A stretch of 18,345 nucleotides of DNA from Streptomyces sp. NRRL S-87 (GTDB taxonomy: Bacteria; Actinomycetota; Actinomycetes; Streptomycetales; Streptomycetaceae). Both the position numbers and the translations under genes were made by a program. Location of the stretch: assembly GCF_000719335.1 (NCBI RefSeq), contig NZ_JOGB01000090.1:1-18345 (forward strand), in the 5' to 3' direction. Position 1 is the stretch's first letter; each line of letters starts with the position of its first letter. The notes beneath the pieces are model-generated. The model ran no database searches, was not told the origin of the DNA, and saw nothing but the letters and a program-made list of their open reading frames with translations. Below, one piece after another: positions 6,636 through 14,184 of the stretch.

Positions 6636-9356
6636 GTGAACGACCGAACCGACGCCCGCCCCCGGCCGGTCCACGCCCCCGTGCGGCGCGACGACGTGGC
6701 CCACGGCGTCCTGCTGTACCCGCTGGACGAGCTCGCGGCGTCCGCCGGGGTCGACCTGGACACGCTGCCCTACACGGTGCGGCTGCTGCTGGAGAACGCG
6801 GCCCACGTGGCGGCGGCGGGGAAGGCCGGCCCGGACGTGCTGGACGCGGTCCTGCGGCCGGCCGACGGGGCCGACGTGGCGTTCCAGCCGGCCAGGGTGG
6901 TGCTCCAGGACTTCTCGGGGGTCCCGGTCGCGCTGGACCTCGCGGCGCTGCGCGCGGCGGCGGTCCGGCGCGGACTCCCCGCGGCCGCGGTGGGTCCGCA
7001 GGTTCCCGCCGATCTGGTCGTGGACCACTCCGTGCGCGTGGACGCGGCCGGAACGGCGGACGCGCTGCGCCTCAACACGGGGCTGGAGTTCGCCCGCAAC
7101 CGCGAGCGGTACGCGCTGCTGCGCTGGGCGGAGCAGGCCTTCGACGGCTTCCGCGTCGTACCGCCGGGCAACGGCATCGTGCACCAGGTCAACCTGGAGC
7201 GGCTGGCGCAGGTGGTGGTGCGGGCCGAGGGTCCGCAAGGGGCGGGGCTGACGCGTCCGGACACCGTGCTGGGCACGGACTCGCACACCCCCATGGTGGG
7301 CGCGCTCGGCGTCCTCGGCTGGGGCGTCGGAGGGATCGAGGCGACCTCGGTGCTGCTGGGCGAGCCGGTGCTGCTCGCCGCGCCCCGGGTGGTCGGCGTC
7401 CGGCTGACGGGAGAGCTGCCCCCGGGCACCACGGCCACCGACCTCGTGCTCACGCTCACGGAACGGCTGCGTCGCCACGGCGTGGTGGGCGCCTTCGTCG
7501 AGTTCTTCGGGGAGGGGTGCGCGGGGCTGAGCGTTCCGGACCGGGCGACCCTGGCGAACATGGCGCCCGACTACGGGGCGACCACCGCGCTCTTCCCGGT
7601 GGACGCCGAGACCCTCGCGTTCCTGCGGATCACCGGTCGGCCGGCGGAGCACGTCGAGCTGGTCGAGCGGTACTGCCGGGCGCAGGGGCTCTTCCGCGAG
7701 CCGGGGTCGGACGCGCGGGTGCGGTACGCGGAGGTGGTGGCGCTCGACCTGGGCGAGGTGGAGGCCTGTGTCGCGGGGCCGGGCCGGCCCGATCAGCGGG
7801 TCGCGCTGCGCGACGTCCCGGGGAGCCTGGGCGTGGCGCCCGTACCCGGGGACGGCGGCGACCGGCCGGCCGACGGCTCGGTGGTCATCGCCGCGATCAC
7901 GAGTTGCACCAACACCTCGCACCCGGGGTCGATGCTGACCGCGGGCCTGGTGGCACGGCGTGCGGTCGAGTTCGGGCTCACCGTCCCGGCCTGGGTCAAG
8001 ACCAGCCTCGCCCCCGGCAGCCGCACGGTGCCCGCCTACCTGGAGCGGGCCGGTGTCCTGCCCGCGCTCCAGGAACTGGGCTTCCACGTCGTGGCGTTCG
8101 GCTGCACCACCTGCCACGGCATGAGCGGCGACCTGCTGCCCGAGGCCGCCCGGGCGGTCGCGGACGAGGGGGTGCTGGGTGCTGCGGTGCTCAGCGGCAA
8201 CCGCAACTTCGAGGGCCGGATCCACCCGCAGGTGAAGGCCGCCTACCTCGCCTCGCCCGGCCTGGTCGTCGCGTACGCCCTGGCCGGCACGGTCACCCGG
8301 GACCTGACCGTGGAACCGGTCGGCGTCGCCCCCGACGGCCGCGAGGTGTACCTGCGCGACCTGTGGCCCAGCCCGCAGGAGGTCGCCGAGGCCACCCGTG
8401 CGGCCGTCGGGGCCGACCTCTACGACACCGCCTATGCGGGCCTGTACGAGGGCGGTGCCGCGTGGCGCGCCCTCGACGCCCCCCGGGGCGACCTGTACGA
8501 GTGGCCCGAAGGCTCCGACTACATCCTGGAGCCGCCGTACCTGGACGGGCCCGCGGACGGGTCGGCGGCGGACGGCTCCACGACGGACGGCTCGGCGGCG
8601 GACGGCTCGGCGGCGGACGCGGACGTCATGGGCGCACGGATCCTGGCCCTCCTCGGCGACTCGGTCTCCACCGACCACATCTCGCCGGTCGGCGCCATCC
8701 CCCGCGACGGCGACGCCGGCCGGTACCTGAGCGGACTCGGGGTGCCCGAGCGGGAGTTCAACAGCTTCGGTGCCCGGCGCGGCAACCACCACGTGATGGT
8801 GCGCGGCACCTTCGGCAACGTCCGGCTCCGCAACGCCCTGGCCGACGGGCGGGAAGGCCCCTGGACCCGGTTGCAGCCGACGGGCGAGCTGGTGTCCCTC
8901 CACGAGGCGGCGCAGTCGTACCGGACCGCGGGCGTGCCCCTCATCGTGGTGGCCGGAACGGAGTACGGCTGCGGCAGCGCCCGTGACTGGGCCGCCAAGG
9001 GCACCGCGCTGCTGGGTGTCCGCGCGGTCCTCGCCCAGGGCTTCGAGCGGATCCACCGGAGCAATCTGGTGGGGATGGGCGTGCTCCCCCTGTTGTTCCC
9101 GGCCGGGCTGGACGCCGGGGTCCTGGGCCTCGACGGGACGGAGGAGCTCGACCTCCTGGGTCTGACCGGACTGGGCCCACGCGGCGCGGTGACCGTCCGC
9201 GTCCGGCGCCGGGACGGGACGCACCGGTCCTTCGAGGCGGTCGCCGCACTCGAAACGGCCCGGGAATGCGCCTACTTCACCGCCGGCGGCGTCCTGCCGT
9301 ACACCGTGGCGCGGCTGCGGCGGGAGGCACTGCCCGCGGTGGGCGATCCGGCCTGA
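6636..9356 (+). CDS. Aconitase A-family isomerase, divergent active site
   Basis: A 906-residue homologue of AcnA/IRP-type aconitase, a full-length single-chain Fe-S hydro-lyase that moves a hydroxyl group between adjacent carbons of a tricarboxylate. Cluster cysteines are present: Cys424 in ITSCTNTS, and Cys490 and Cys493 in GCTTCHG. HQVNLE, TDSHTPM, FNSFGARRGNH and the swivel-domain motif YGCGSARDW (776-785) are also clear. Several usually invariant positions differ: GCTTCIGNSG is here GCTTCHGMSG, and the second Ser of GSSR is Ala782. A four-unit DGSAA repeat (641-660) lengthens the linker before the swivel domain. The start is GTG 6636 with GAGGAG upstream, four bases after the AsnB-like stop. 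Its operon position suggests it isomerises the product of the synthase-cupin enzyme, like the aconitase-like enzymes of phosphinothricin and FR-900098 biosynthesis. A spare housekeeping aconitase is less likely. Confidence 0.9.
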   Translation: MNDRTDARPRPVHAPVRRDDVAHGVLLYPLDELAASAGVDLDTLPYTVRLLLENAAHVAAAGKAGPDVLDAVLRPADGADVAFQPARVVLQDFSGVPVALDLAALRAAAVRRGLPAAAVGPQVPADLVVDHSVRVDAAGTADALRLNTGLEFARNRERYALLRWAEQAFDGFRVVPPGNGIVHQVNLERLAQVVVRAEGPQGAGLTRPDTVLGTDSHTPMVGALGVLGWGVGGIEATSVLLGEPVLLAAPRVVGVRLTGELPPGTTATDLVLTLTERLRRHGVVGAFVEFFGEGCAGLSVPDRATLANMAPDYGATTALFPVDAETLAFLRITGRPAEHVELVERYCRAQGLFREPGSDARVRYAEVVALDLGEVEACVAGPGRPDQRVALRDVPGSLGVAPVPGDGGDRPADGSVVIAAITSCTNTSHPGSMLTAGLVARRAVEFGLTVPAWVKTSLAPGSRTVPAYLERAGVLPALQELGFHVVAFGCTTCHGMSGDLLPEAARAVADEGVLGAAVLSGNRNFEGRIHPQVKAAYLASPGLVVAYALAGTVTRDLTVEPVGVAPDGREVYLRDLWPSPQEVAEATRAAVGADLYDTAYAGLYEGGAAWRALDAPRGDLYEWPEGSDYILEPPYLDGPADGSAADGSTTDGSAADGSAADADVMGARILALLGDSVSTDHISPVGAIPRDGDAGRYLSGLGVPEREFNSFGARRGNHHVMVRGTFGNVRLRNALADGREGPWTRLQPTGELVSLHEAAQSYRTAGVPLIVVAGTEYGCGSARDWAAKGTALLGVRAVLAQGFERIHRSNLVGMGVLPLLFPAGLDAGVLGLDGTEELDLLGLTGLGPRGAVTVRVRRRDGTHRSFEAVAALETARECAYFTAGGVLPYTVARLRREALPAVGDPA
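8556..8615 (+). repeat. Four 15-bp tandem repeats inside the aconitase gene
   Basis: Four consecutive in-frame 15-base units (8556-8570, 8571-8585, 8586-8600, 8601-8615) with the consensus GACGGCTCGGCGGCG. Units 3 and 4 are identical; unit 2 is the most diverged. They encode DGSAA, DGSTT, DGSAA, DGSAA, a flexible linker before the swivel domain. Confidence 0.9.
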
Positions 9357-9359
9357 CCC

Positions 9360-9395
9360 GCTGCCGGGCGCCCCTCGACGGGGGCGCCCGGCAGC
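9360..9395. terminator. Strong bidirectional hairpin terminator
   Basis: GCTGCCGGGCGCCCC (9360-9374) pairs perfectly with the complementary arm at 9381-9395, a 15-base stem with a six-base loop. It sits three bases after the aconitase stop and 16 bases from the end of the convergent ATP-grasp gene, so it should serve both transcripts. There is no long T-tract, which is normal for streptomycetes. Confidence 0.8.
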
Positions 9396-9411
9396 CGCTG
9401 GGGGCGGACCC

Positions 9412-10656
9412 TCACGGGCCGTCCGGCGACGGCGACGGCTCGGTGACCACGCTCGCGGCGAACCAGGCGGACAGCTCCTTCATGCGGGACTCCACCTCCT
9501 GGTCGTCGGCTCCCGAGATCACGGCCACTCCGGCGTGGAGGTACGAGGCGGAGGTGACGTCGGGCATGGTCCCGCCCGGCGTGATCTTCAGCTCGACGTG
9601 GACCACTCCGGGGCGGGCGAGCACCTCGTCCTTCGTCGGTGCCTCGCGGACCAGGCCCTGGGGGGCGTAGAGGTGCATGTCGCCGTGCACGGCGTTCGTG
9701 CCGCCCGCGCCGGGTGCCACCGGGGCGGCGGGCCGGCCGAGCACCCCGCGGACCCATTCGTCGTGCAGGTTCACGCCGAAGGAACGCTCGACGACCTCGT
9801 CGGTACGACCGCCTCCGACGCGTGCTCCGCATTCACCGAAAATCATTTCCCCGTCGCGTACGAAGACTTCCATGTGGAATACGCCGTCGACGTGTTCCAG
9901 GGCCTTGAGGGAATCCTGGGCGACCACCTTGGCGGTTTCGAAGAGTTCCGTGTGCAGGGCGGGCGGGAGGGCAATGCAGCCGACGAGCCCGCCGTCATGG
10001 ATGTCGATGATGTTCTCGAGATAGCGGCCCATGGAGAGGAACGTCACCTCGCCGCCGCGCACCACGCCGTCGACCTGGAACTCGGCACCGGAAATGAATT
10101 CCTCGACGAGCCAGGGTCCCTTCGTGGCCGTGGTGCGGACGTATTCGGCCAGATCTTCGCGGCGGTCGATGCGGAACGTGTCGAGCGCGCCACTGCCGCT
10201 GAGCGGCTTGACCACGACGGGGAACCGGTCGGGATGGGCCGCCACGTCCGCCGCGCCGCTCACCGTGACGCACTGCGCGGTCCTCACGCCAGCGGCTCTG
10301 ACCAGCGCTTTCTGGACATCCTTGTCGCGCATGGCGACGGCACCGAAGGCGGCCCTATCGGTCTTGCGGGCGAGGTCGGACAGCACGGCCGCGGTGGCCA
10401 GGCAGAACTCGAGCCCACTGCAGACCGCGTCGAAGTCCCGCAGGTCGAGTGCATTCCTGGTCAGCCCGGCAAGGGCCTGGTCGACGCTCGTCTGGTCGGC
10501 CACCAGCACGGTCCTCATGTTCGGGAATTCGCGCCGGGCGGCTTCGACGTCGCCCGGCGTGAGAACACAGGTGACCTCGACTCCGGAGCGGTGCAGAGCG
10601 GCGACCGCACGGAACATCCAGCCAATGTGGAGAACGGATTCTGGGGTATTTGTCAC
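9412..10656 (-). CDS. ATP-grasp amide/peptide ligase
   Basis: A 414-residue ATP-grasp enzyme of the kind that joins a carboxylate, through an acyl phosphate, to an amine in dipeptide-type antibiotics (L-amino-acid ligase/carnosine synthase/DdaF-like families). Visible parts are an N-terminal Rossmann-like domain (VLHIGWMFRAVAAL), the nucleotide-binding strand and loop VVVKPLSGSGA (Lys150), LVEEFISGAEFQVDG, and the metal-binding end of the fold HMEVFV...FGECGARVGGGR. The start is GTG 10656, preceded by AAGGGA; an ATG slightly upstream runs straight into a stop. It is convergent with the aconitase gene across the hairpin at 9360-9395 and divergent from the MFS exporter. The context suggests it couples the modified acid to an amino acid, before or alongside the NRPS. 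The exact partners are unknown. Confidence 0.87.
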   Translation of the reverse strand: MTNTPESVLHIGWMFRAVAALHRSGVEVTCVLTPGDVEAARREFPNMRTVLVADQTSVDQALAGLTRNALDLRDFDAVCSGLEFCLATAAVLSDLARKTDRAAFGAVAMRDKDVQKALVRAAGVRTAQCVTVSGAADVAAHPDRFPVVVKPLSGSGALDTFRIDRREDLAEYVRTTATKGPWLVEEFISGAEFQVDGVVRGGEVTFLSMGRYLENIIDIHDGGLVGCIALPPALHTELFETAKVVAQDSLKALEHVDGVFHMEVFVRDGEMIFGECGARVGGGRTDEVVERSFGVNLHDEWVRGVLGRPAAPVAPGAGGTNAVHGDMHLYAPQGLVREAPTKDEVLARPGVVHVELKITPGGTMPDVTSASYLHAGVAVISGADDQEVESRMKELSAWFAASVVTEPSPSPDGP

Positions 10657-10807
10657 AAGGTCCCTTTGGTCATTGTTCCGGGGGGATTTAATTTAATGCC
10701 GCACACCGGGGCCAGCTACGTGAGGAAGGTCACAGGGTCCCCGCCCGAATCATGTTGATCAACAGAATGGATCCTGATGGGATGCATTCTGCTCATCCGT
10801 GCGCTTC
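10657..10807. promoter_or_regulatory. Divergent regulatory region between ligase and exporter genes
   Basis: 151 AT-richer bases that must hold the promoters of both genes. On the plus strand, TTGATC (10755-10760) and TGGGAT (10778-10783) are spaced by 17 bases and form a plausible promoter for the exporter. The -35 element overlaps the palindrome described separately. I could not pick a convincing leftward promoter. Confidence 0.45.
10753..10764. promoter_or_regulatory. Perfect palindrome TGTTGATCAACA, candidate operator
   Basis: A 12-base perfect palindrome overlapping the proposed -35 element of the exporter gene. Related GTTGATC elements occur upstream of metK (252-260) and twice upstream of the NRPS genes (16166-16180 and 16191-16198), which supports a shared regulator site. 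The regulator is not identified. Confidence 0.45.
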
Positions 10808-12076
10808 ATGGAGTCCGCATTGAAACAGAAGAAAAGGGCGATATCCCTCCGCTCGCTGCTGCCCTCGTCGCGCCCCCTGTGGGTGCTGGCGCTGAGCACG
10901 CTCGCCCGGAGCACCGGCAACGGCGTCGTCGTCGCGATCATCGTGCTCTACCTCACGCGCTCCGTGGAGATCAGTTCCAAGCACGTGGGCCTCGCCCTGA
11001 CCGTCGCCGCCGTCGTCGGCATGCTGGTCAGCATCCCCGCCGGCCACGCCAGCGACGTCCTGGGCGCGCGGCCGGCGGCCGTCTGCTCCGTCGTCCTGCA
11101 GGGCGTGGCCGTCTGGGGATACGTCCTCGTCGGGGGCTTCGGCGCGCTGATCGCCGCGGCCGCCCTGGTGGCGGTCACCGACTCCGCGTCCAACGCCTCG
11201 CGCGGCGCCCTCGTCGCCCTCGCGGTCCCGCAGCAGGACAGGGTGCGCACCCGGGCCTACCTCCGGTCGGTGACCAACGTCGGGTTCTCCGTCGGCGCCC
11301 TGCTCGGCGGCCTGGTGCTCGGCCGGGACTCGTCCGCCGTCTACACCGGGGCGCTGGTCGCCTCGGGCGCCCTCTTCATCGTGGCGGGCCTGGCGTTCCT
11401 CGCCCTGGACGAGGTACCGAAGGTGCCGCGCCCCGCCGAGGCCTCGCCGTGGGGCGTGCTGCGCGACGGGCCCTTCGTCGCCGTGGGGATGATCAACGCC
11501 GTCCTGATGATGAACGCGGGCATCCTCGACGTGGCCCTGCCCATCTGGATCGCCGAGCACACCCACGCGCCGATGTCCGTGTTCGCGCCCCTGCTCCTGG
11601 TCAACACCGTCATGGTCGTCTTCCTCCAGGTGCCGGTCAGCAAGGGTGCCGAGGACGTGCGCGGCGGCGCCCGGGCCCTGTTCCGGTCCGGTCTCTGGCT
11701 GGCCGCCTGCTGTGCCGCCATCGCGCTGGCCTCGGGGCGTTCCGCGTGGGTGGCGGTGGTCCTCCTCGTGGCCGGCGTCGCGATCCACACGGTGGGCGAG
11801 CTCCTCTACAGCGCCGGCTCCTGGGCCCTGTCGTACGAGCTGGCGCCCGAACACGCGCAGGGGCAGTACCAGGGCATGTTCGGCCTGACCACGCAGCTCG
11901 GTACGGCGATCACGCCGGCCGTCACGGCACTGCTCATCGTGCAGCACGGCTGGATCGGCTGGCTGGTGATGGGGACGATGCTGGCCGCGGCCGGAATCGC
12001 GGCACCGGCGGTGGCCCGCTGGGCCGAGCGGACCCGGCCGGCAGGAACGGAGTCCGTCGCCGCGGTGGCCGCCTGA
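10808..12076 (+). CDS. MFS drug/metabolite exporter
   Basis: A 422-residue integral membrane protein of the major facilitator superfamily, with about twelve hydrophobic segments. The first is near residues 22-44 (LALSTLARSTGNGVVVAIIVLYL). An MFS-like loop after helix 2 (GHASDVLGARPA) and the paired halves of the fold are recognisable. It would export the cluster product by proton antiport and so may also give self-protection; specificity cannot be read from sequence. Start choice is uncertain. ATG 10808 is listed, but GTG 10799 is also in frame, and TTG 10820 has the best-placed ribosome-binding site (GGAG, six bases upstream). It is divergent from the ATP-grasp gene and convergent with the VWA gene, with a hairpin at 12139-12161 between the stops. 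Confidence 0.88.
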   Translation: MESALKQKKRAISLRSLLPSSRPLWVLALSTLARSTGNGVVVAIIVLYLTRSVEISSKHVGLALTVAAVVGMLVSIPAGHASDVLGARPAAVCSVVLQGVAVWGYVLVGGFGALIAAAALVAVTDSASNASRGALVALAVPQQDRVRTRAYLRSVTNVGFSVGALLGGLVLGRDSSAVYTGALVASGALFIVAGLAFLALDEVPKVPRPAEASPWGVLRDGPFVAVGMINAVLMMNAGILDVALPIWIAEHTHAPMSVFAPLLLVNTVMVVFLQVPVSKGAEDVRGGARALFRSGLWLAACCAAIALASGRSAWVAVVLLVAGVAIHTVGELLYSAGSWALSYELAPEHAQGQYQGMFGLTTQLGTAITPAVTALLIVQHGWIGWLVMGTMLAAAGIAAPAVARWAERTRPAGTESVAAVAA

Positions 12077-12138
12077 CCCCGCGGTGGCTGCCCGACCGTG
12101 GGGCGGCACCGGATCGCCCGCGGTGGTCCGCTGTCGCC

Positions 12139-12161
12139 GCGCCCCGGCGGGCCCGGGGCGC
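12139..12161. terminator. GC-rich hairpin between exporter and VWA genes
   Basis: GCGCCCCGG (12139-12147) and CCGGGGCGC (12153-12161) form a perfect nine-base stem around CGGGC. It lies between the ends of two convergent genes and is a likely bidirectional terminator. Its right arm runs into the first copy of the 28-bp tandem duplication. Confidence 0.6.
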
Positions 12162-12215
12162 CGGGGCGTCAGGTCATGATGAGGAGCGCCGGGGCGTCAG
12201 GTCATGATGAGGAGC
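12158..12215. repeat. Tandem duplication of 28 bp at the 3' end of the VWA gene
   Basis: The 30 bases at 12158-12187 recur exactly at 12186-12215, so the period is 28. The right copy carries the last codons (LLIMT) and the stop of the VWA gene. The left copy repeats that end downstream of the stop and reaches into the terminator arm. Confidence 0.92.
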
Positions 12216-13237
12216 CGGGTGTTCGGGACCAGTTTGCGGTTGACGCTGGTGCTCTGCACGAAGATGGTGAAGTCGTCGTTGTGGTCCGGCTTGATGCGCA
12301 CCTCCGCATCCGGCAGGCCGAGCAGGGCGCGGGCCTCCGGCCCCGTGTAGACGTGGTCCGACTTCTTCTCCAGCACCGCGACCTGCTTGCGCGCCTGGAT
12401 CTTCTCGGACTTGGTCAGCTCGTAGAACGCGCAGCCGGTGCGGTAGTCCTGCCCGGACTCGACGACCCACTCCCGGATCGCCGCATCGCGCGCCACGGGA
12501 ACGAGCCGGTACTGCGCGGGGTCCGCCGGCTCGAGACCGGCCGCCTTGATGGTGTCGCTGTTGACCACGTCCGCGCCCGTCGAGAAGACGGCCCGCGATC
12601 CGCGGATCCCCTTGGTGCGGCCCACCATGAACTTCTCGGTGGCCTCCCTGATGACCTGGCCGGCCTCCTGCAGGCCCTGCGTGCTCGTGGCGTCCCAGAT
12701 GGCGATGTTGTCCTTGGGGAAGCCGTACTGCATGGCTTCGCGCTTGCCCATCTGGTCCGGCACGAGGACGGCGAGCGTCCAGTTCTCGGCCTGCGTCTCG
12801 ATCATGGACGCCACGGCCCGCACCAGCTCGCCCGGCTTCTTGGACGGCGTGCCCGGGCAGCGGTGGCTCGCGTTCTCCTGCCCGTCCGTCAGCACGAACG
12901 TCAGGAAGCTGTGGTCGCCGTAGAGCTGGGCCGTCTGCGCCAGCTCGTGCTGCGACTTGAGCGTGGCGGCGAGCAGGGCCGTCATGCCGCCGGTGCGGTA
13001 GACCTCCTGGAGGGAGGGCATGCGCAGCACGTCCTTGTCGTAGACGACGCACTCCACCTGGTTCGAGAACACGTACACCGTGACCCGGGTCTCCTGGTCC
13101 AGCTCCTGCGAGCGGCGCGCCAGGTAGGCGATCTGCTGGTCGGCGACCTCGACGACCTTGCCGCTCAGGTGCGACATGGACGAACTGGCGTCCAGCACGA
13201 GCGCGACGTGGTTGATGTAGTTCTGGCTTCCGGACAT
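12197..13237 (-). CDS. VWA-domain protein
   Basis: A 346-residue protein with an N-terminal von Willebrand factor A domain (about residues 8-210). The metal-ion-dependent adhesion site is intact: DASSS (16-20), a Thr in TGGMTALLAAT and an Asp in LTDGQENASH. Such domains bind protein partners through Mg2+. There is no signal peptide or membrane segment, so it should be cytosolic. The C-terminal part (DYRTGCAFYELTKSEKIQARKQVAVL, then RALLGLPDAEVRIKP) is not a domain I can name. The start is ATG 13237 with GGGGAG six bases upstream; the frame stays open further upstream but loses coding character. It stands alone, convergent with the exporter and divergent from the two-component genes. Similar proteins are common in streptomycetes without a settled role. 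I see no direct link to the biosynthetic genes. Confidence 0.85.
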   Translation of the reverse strand: MSGSQNYINHVALVLDASSSMSHLSGKVVEVADQQIAYLARRSQELDQETRVTVYVFSNQVECVVYDKDVLRMPSLQEVYRTGGMTALLAATLKSQHELAQTAQLYGDHSFLTFVLTDGQENASHRCPGTPSKKPGELVRAVASMIETQAENWTLAVLVPDQMGKREAMQYGFPKDNIAIWDATSTQGLQEAGQVIREATEKFMVGRTKGIRGSRAVFSTGADVVNSDTIKAAGLEPADPAQYRLVPVARDAAIREWVVESGQDYRTGCAFYELTKSEKIQARKQVAVLEKKSDHVYTGPEARALLGLPDAEVRIKPDHNDDFTIFVQSTSVNRKLVPNTRLLIMT

Positions 13238-13488
13238 GGCGAACTCCCCGTTCCCGTTCTCCGATTCGGTACTCCGATCCTCGCAGCCACCACTGACAGT
13301 CGATCCCGGTCTCCGTTGCCGCGCCCCCCGCCGAGGACGGCGCCGCGGTTCACCCGAGGGCCACCTGAGCGACCTCACGGCATCACCGGGCCGCGTCATG
13401 GCCCCCTTGGTTCCGGGCCGACACGTGACGCCTGGGCGGCGGGTGATCGATACGTCGACGACATGCGCCGGCTCGTACCATCAGGGGC

Positions 13489-14184
13489 ATGCGCGTGTTG
13501 ATCGTCGAGGACGAGCCCCTGCTGGCCGAAGCCGTCCGCGACGGCCTGCGCCTGGAAGCGATCGCGGCGGACGTCGCCGGTGACGGCGACACCGCGCTGG
13601 AACTGCTCGGCACCCACGCCTACGACATCGCGGTCCTCGACCGCGACGTGCCCGGACCGACCGGTGACGAGATCGCCGCGCGCATCGTCGCCTCCGGGAG
13701 TGGCATGCCGATCATCATGCTCACCGCGGCCGACCGTCTCGACGACAAGGCGTCCGGGTTCGAGCTCGGCGCCGACGACTACCTCACCAAGCCGTTCGAG
13801 ATGCAGGAGCTCGTCCTCCGGCTGAGGGCCCTCGACCGCCGGCGCGCCCACAGCAGGCCGCCCGTGCGGGAGATCGCGGGCCTGCGGCTGGACCCGTTCC
13901 GCCGGGAGGTGTACCGGGACGGCCGGTACGTCGCGCTGACCAGGAAGCAGTTCGCGGTGCTCGAGGTCCTGGTCGGTGCCGACGGCGGGGTCGTGAGCGC
14001 CGAGGAGCTCCTGGAACGCGCGTGGGACGCGAACGCCGACCCGTTCACCAACGCCGTCCGCATCACCGTCTCGGCACTGCGCAAACGGCTCGGCGAGCCC
14101 TGGATCATCGCCACCGTGCCGGGCGTCGGCTACCGCATCACCACCGCGCCCGGCACCGGGCGGGCGGGAACGGACCGTGGCTAG
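13489..14184 (+). CDS. OmpR/PhoB-family response regulator
   Basis: A 231-residue two-domain regulator. The receiver domain (1 to about 115) has the acidic pocket EDE (7-9), phospho-acceptor Asp51 in VLDRDVPG, switch Thr79 and Lys101 in LTKPFE. The C-terminal winged-helix domain (about 130-222) shows FRREVYRDGRYVALTRKQFAVLEVL and the recognition-helix/wing region NAVRITVSALRKRL...VPGVGYRI, typical of OmpR-type DNA binders. The start is ATG 13489 with AGGGG just upstream. The last eight bases overlap the kinase gene, so the pair is translationally coupled. It probably regulates itself and nearby envelope genes. The CGATAC repeats before the VanZ gene and a matching CGATAC at 13448-13453 before this gene are candidate sites. 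Control of the biosynthetic genes cannot be excluded. Confidence 0.93.
   Translation: MRVLIVEDEPLLAEAVRDGLRLEAIAADVAGDGDTALELLGTHAYDIAVLDRDVPGPTGDEIAARIVASGSGMPIIMLTAADRLDDKASGFELGADDYLTKPFEMQELVLRLRALDRRRAHSRPPVREIAGLRLDPFRREVYRDGRYVALTRKQFAVLEVLVGADGGVVSAEELLERAWDANADPFTNAVRITVSALRKRLGEPWIIATVPGVGYRITTAPGTGRAGTDRG

Noticed and set aside
6369..9224. A 951-codon minus-strand open frame opposite the aconitase gene
   Set aside because: Low-complexity Arg/Gly/His-rich translation, mirrors the aconitase codons, and crosses an operon junction; the plus-strand protein carries all the family motifs.
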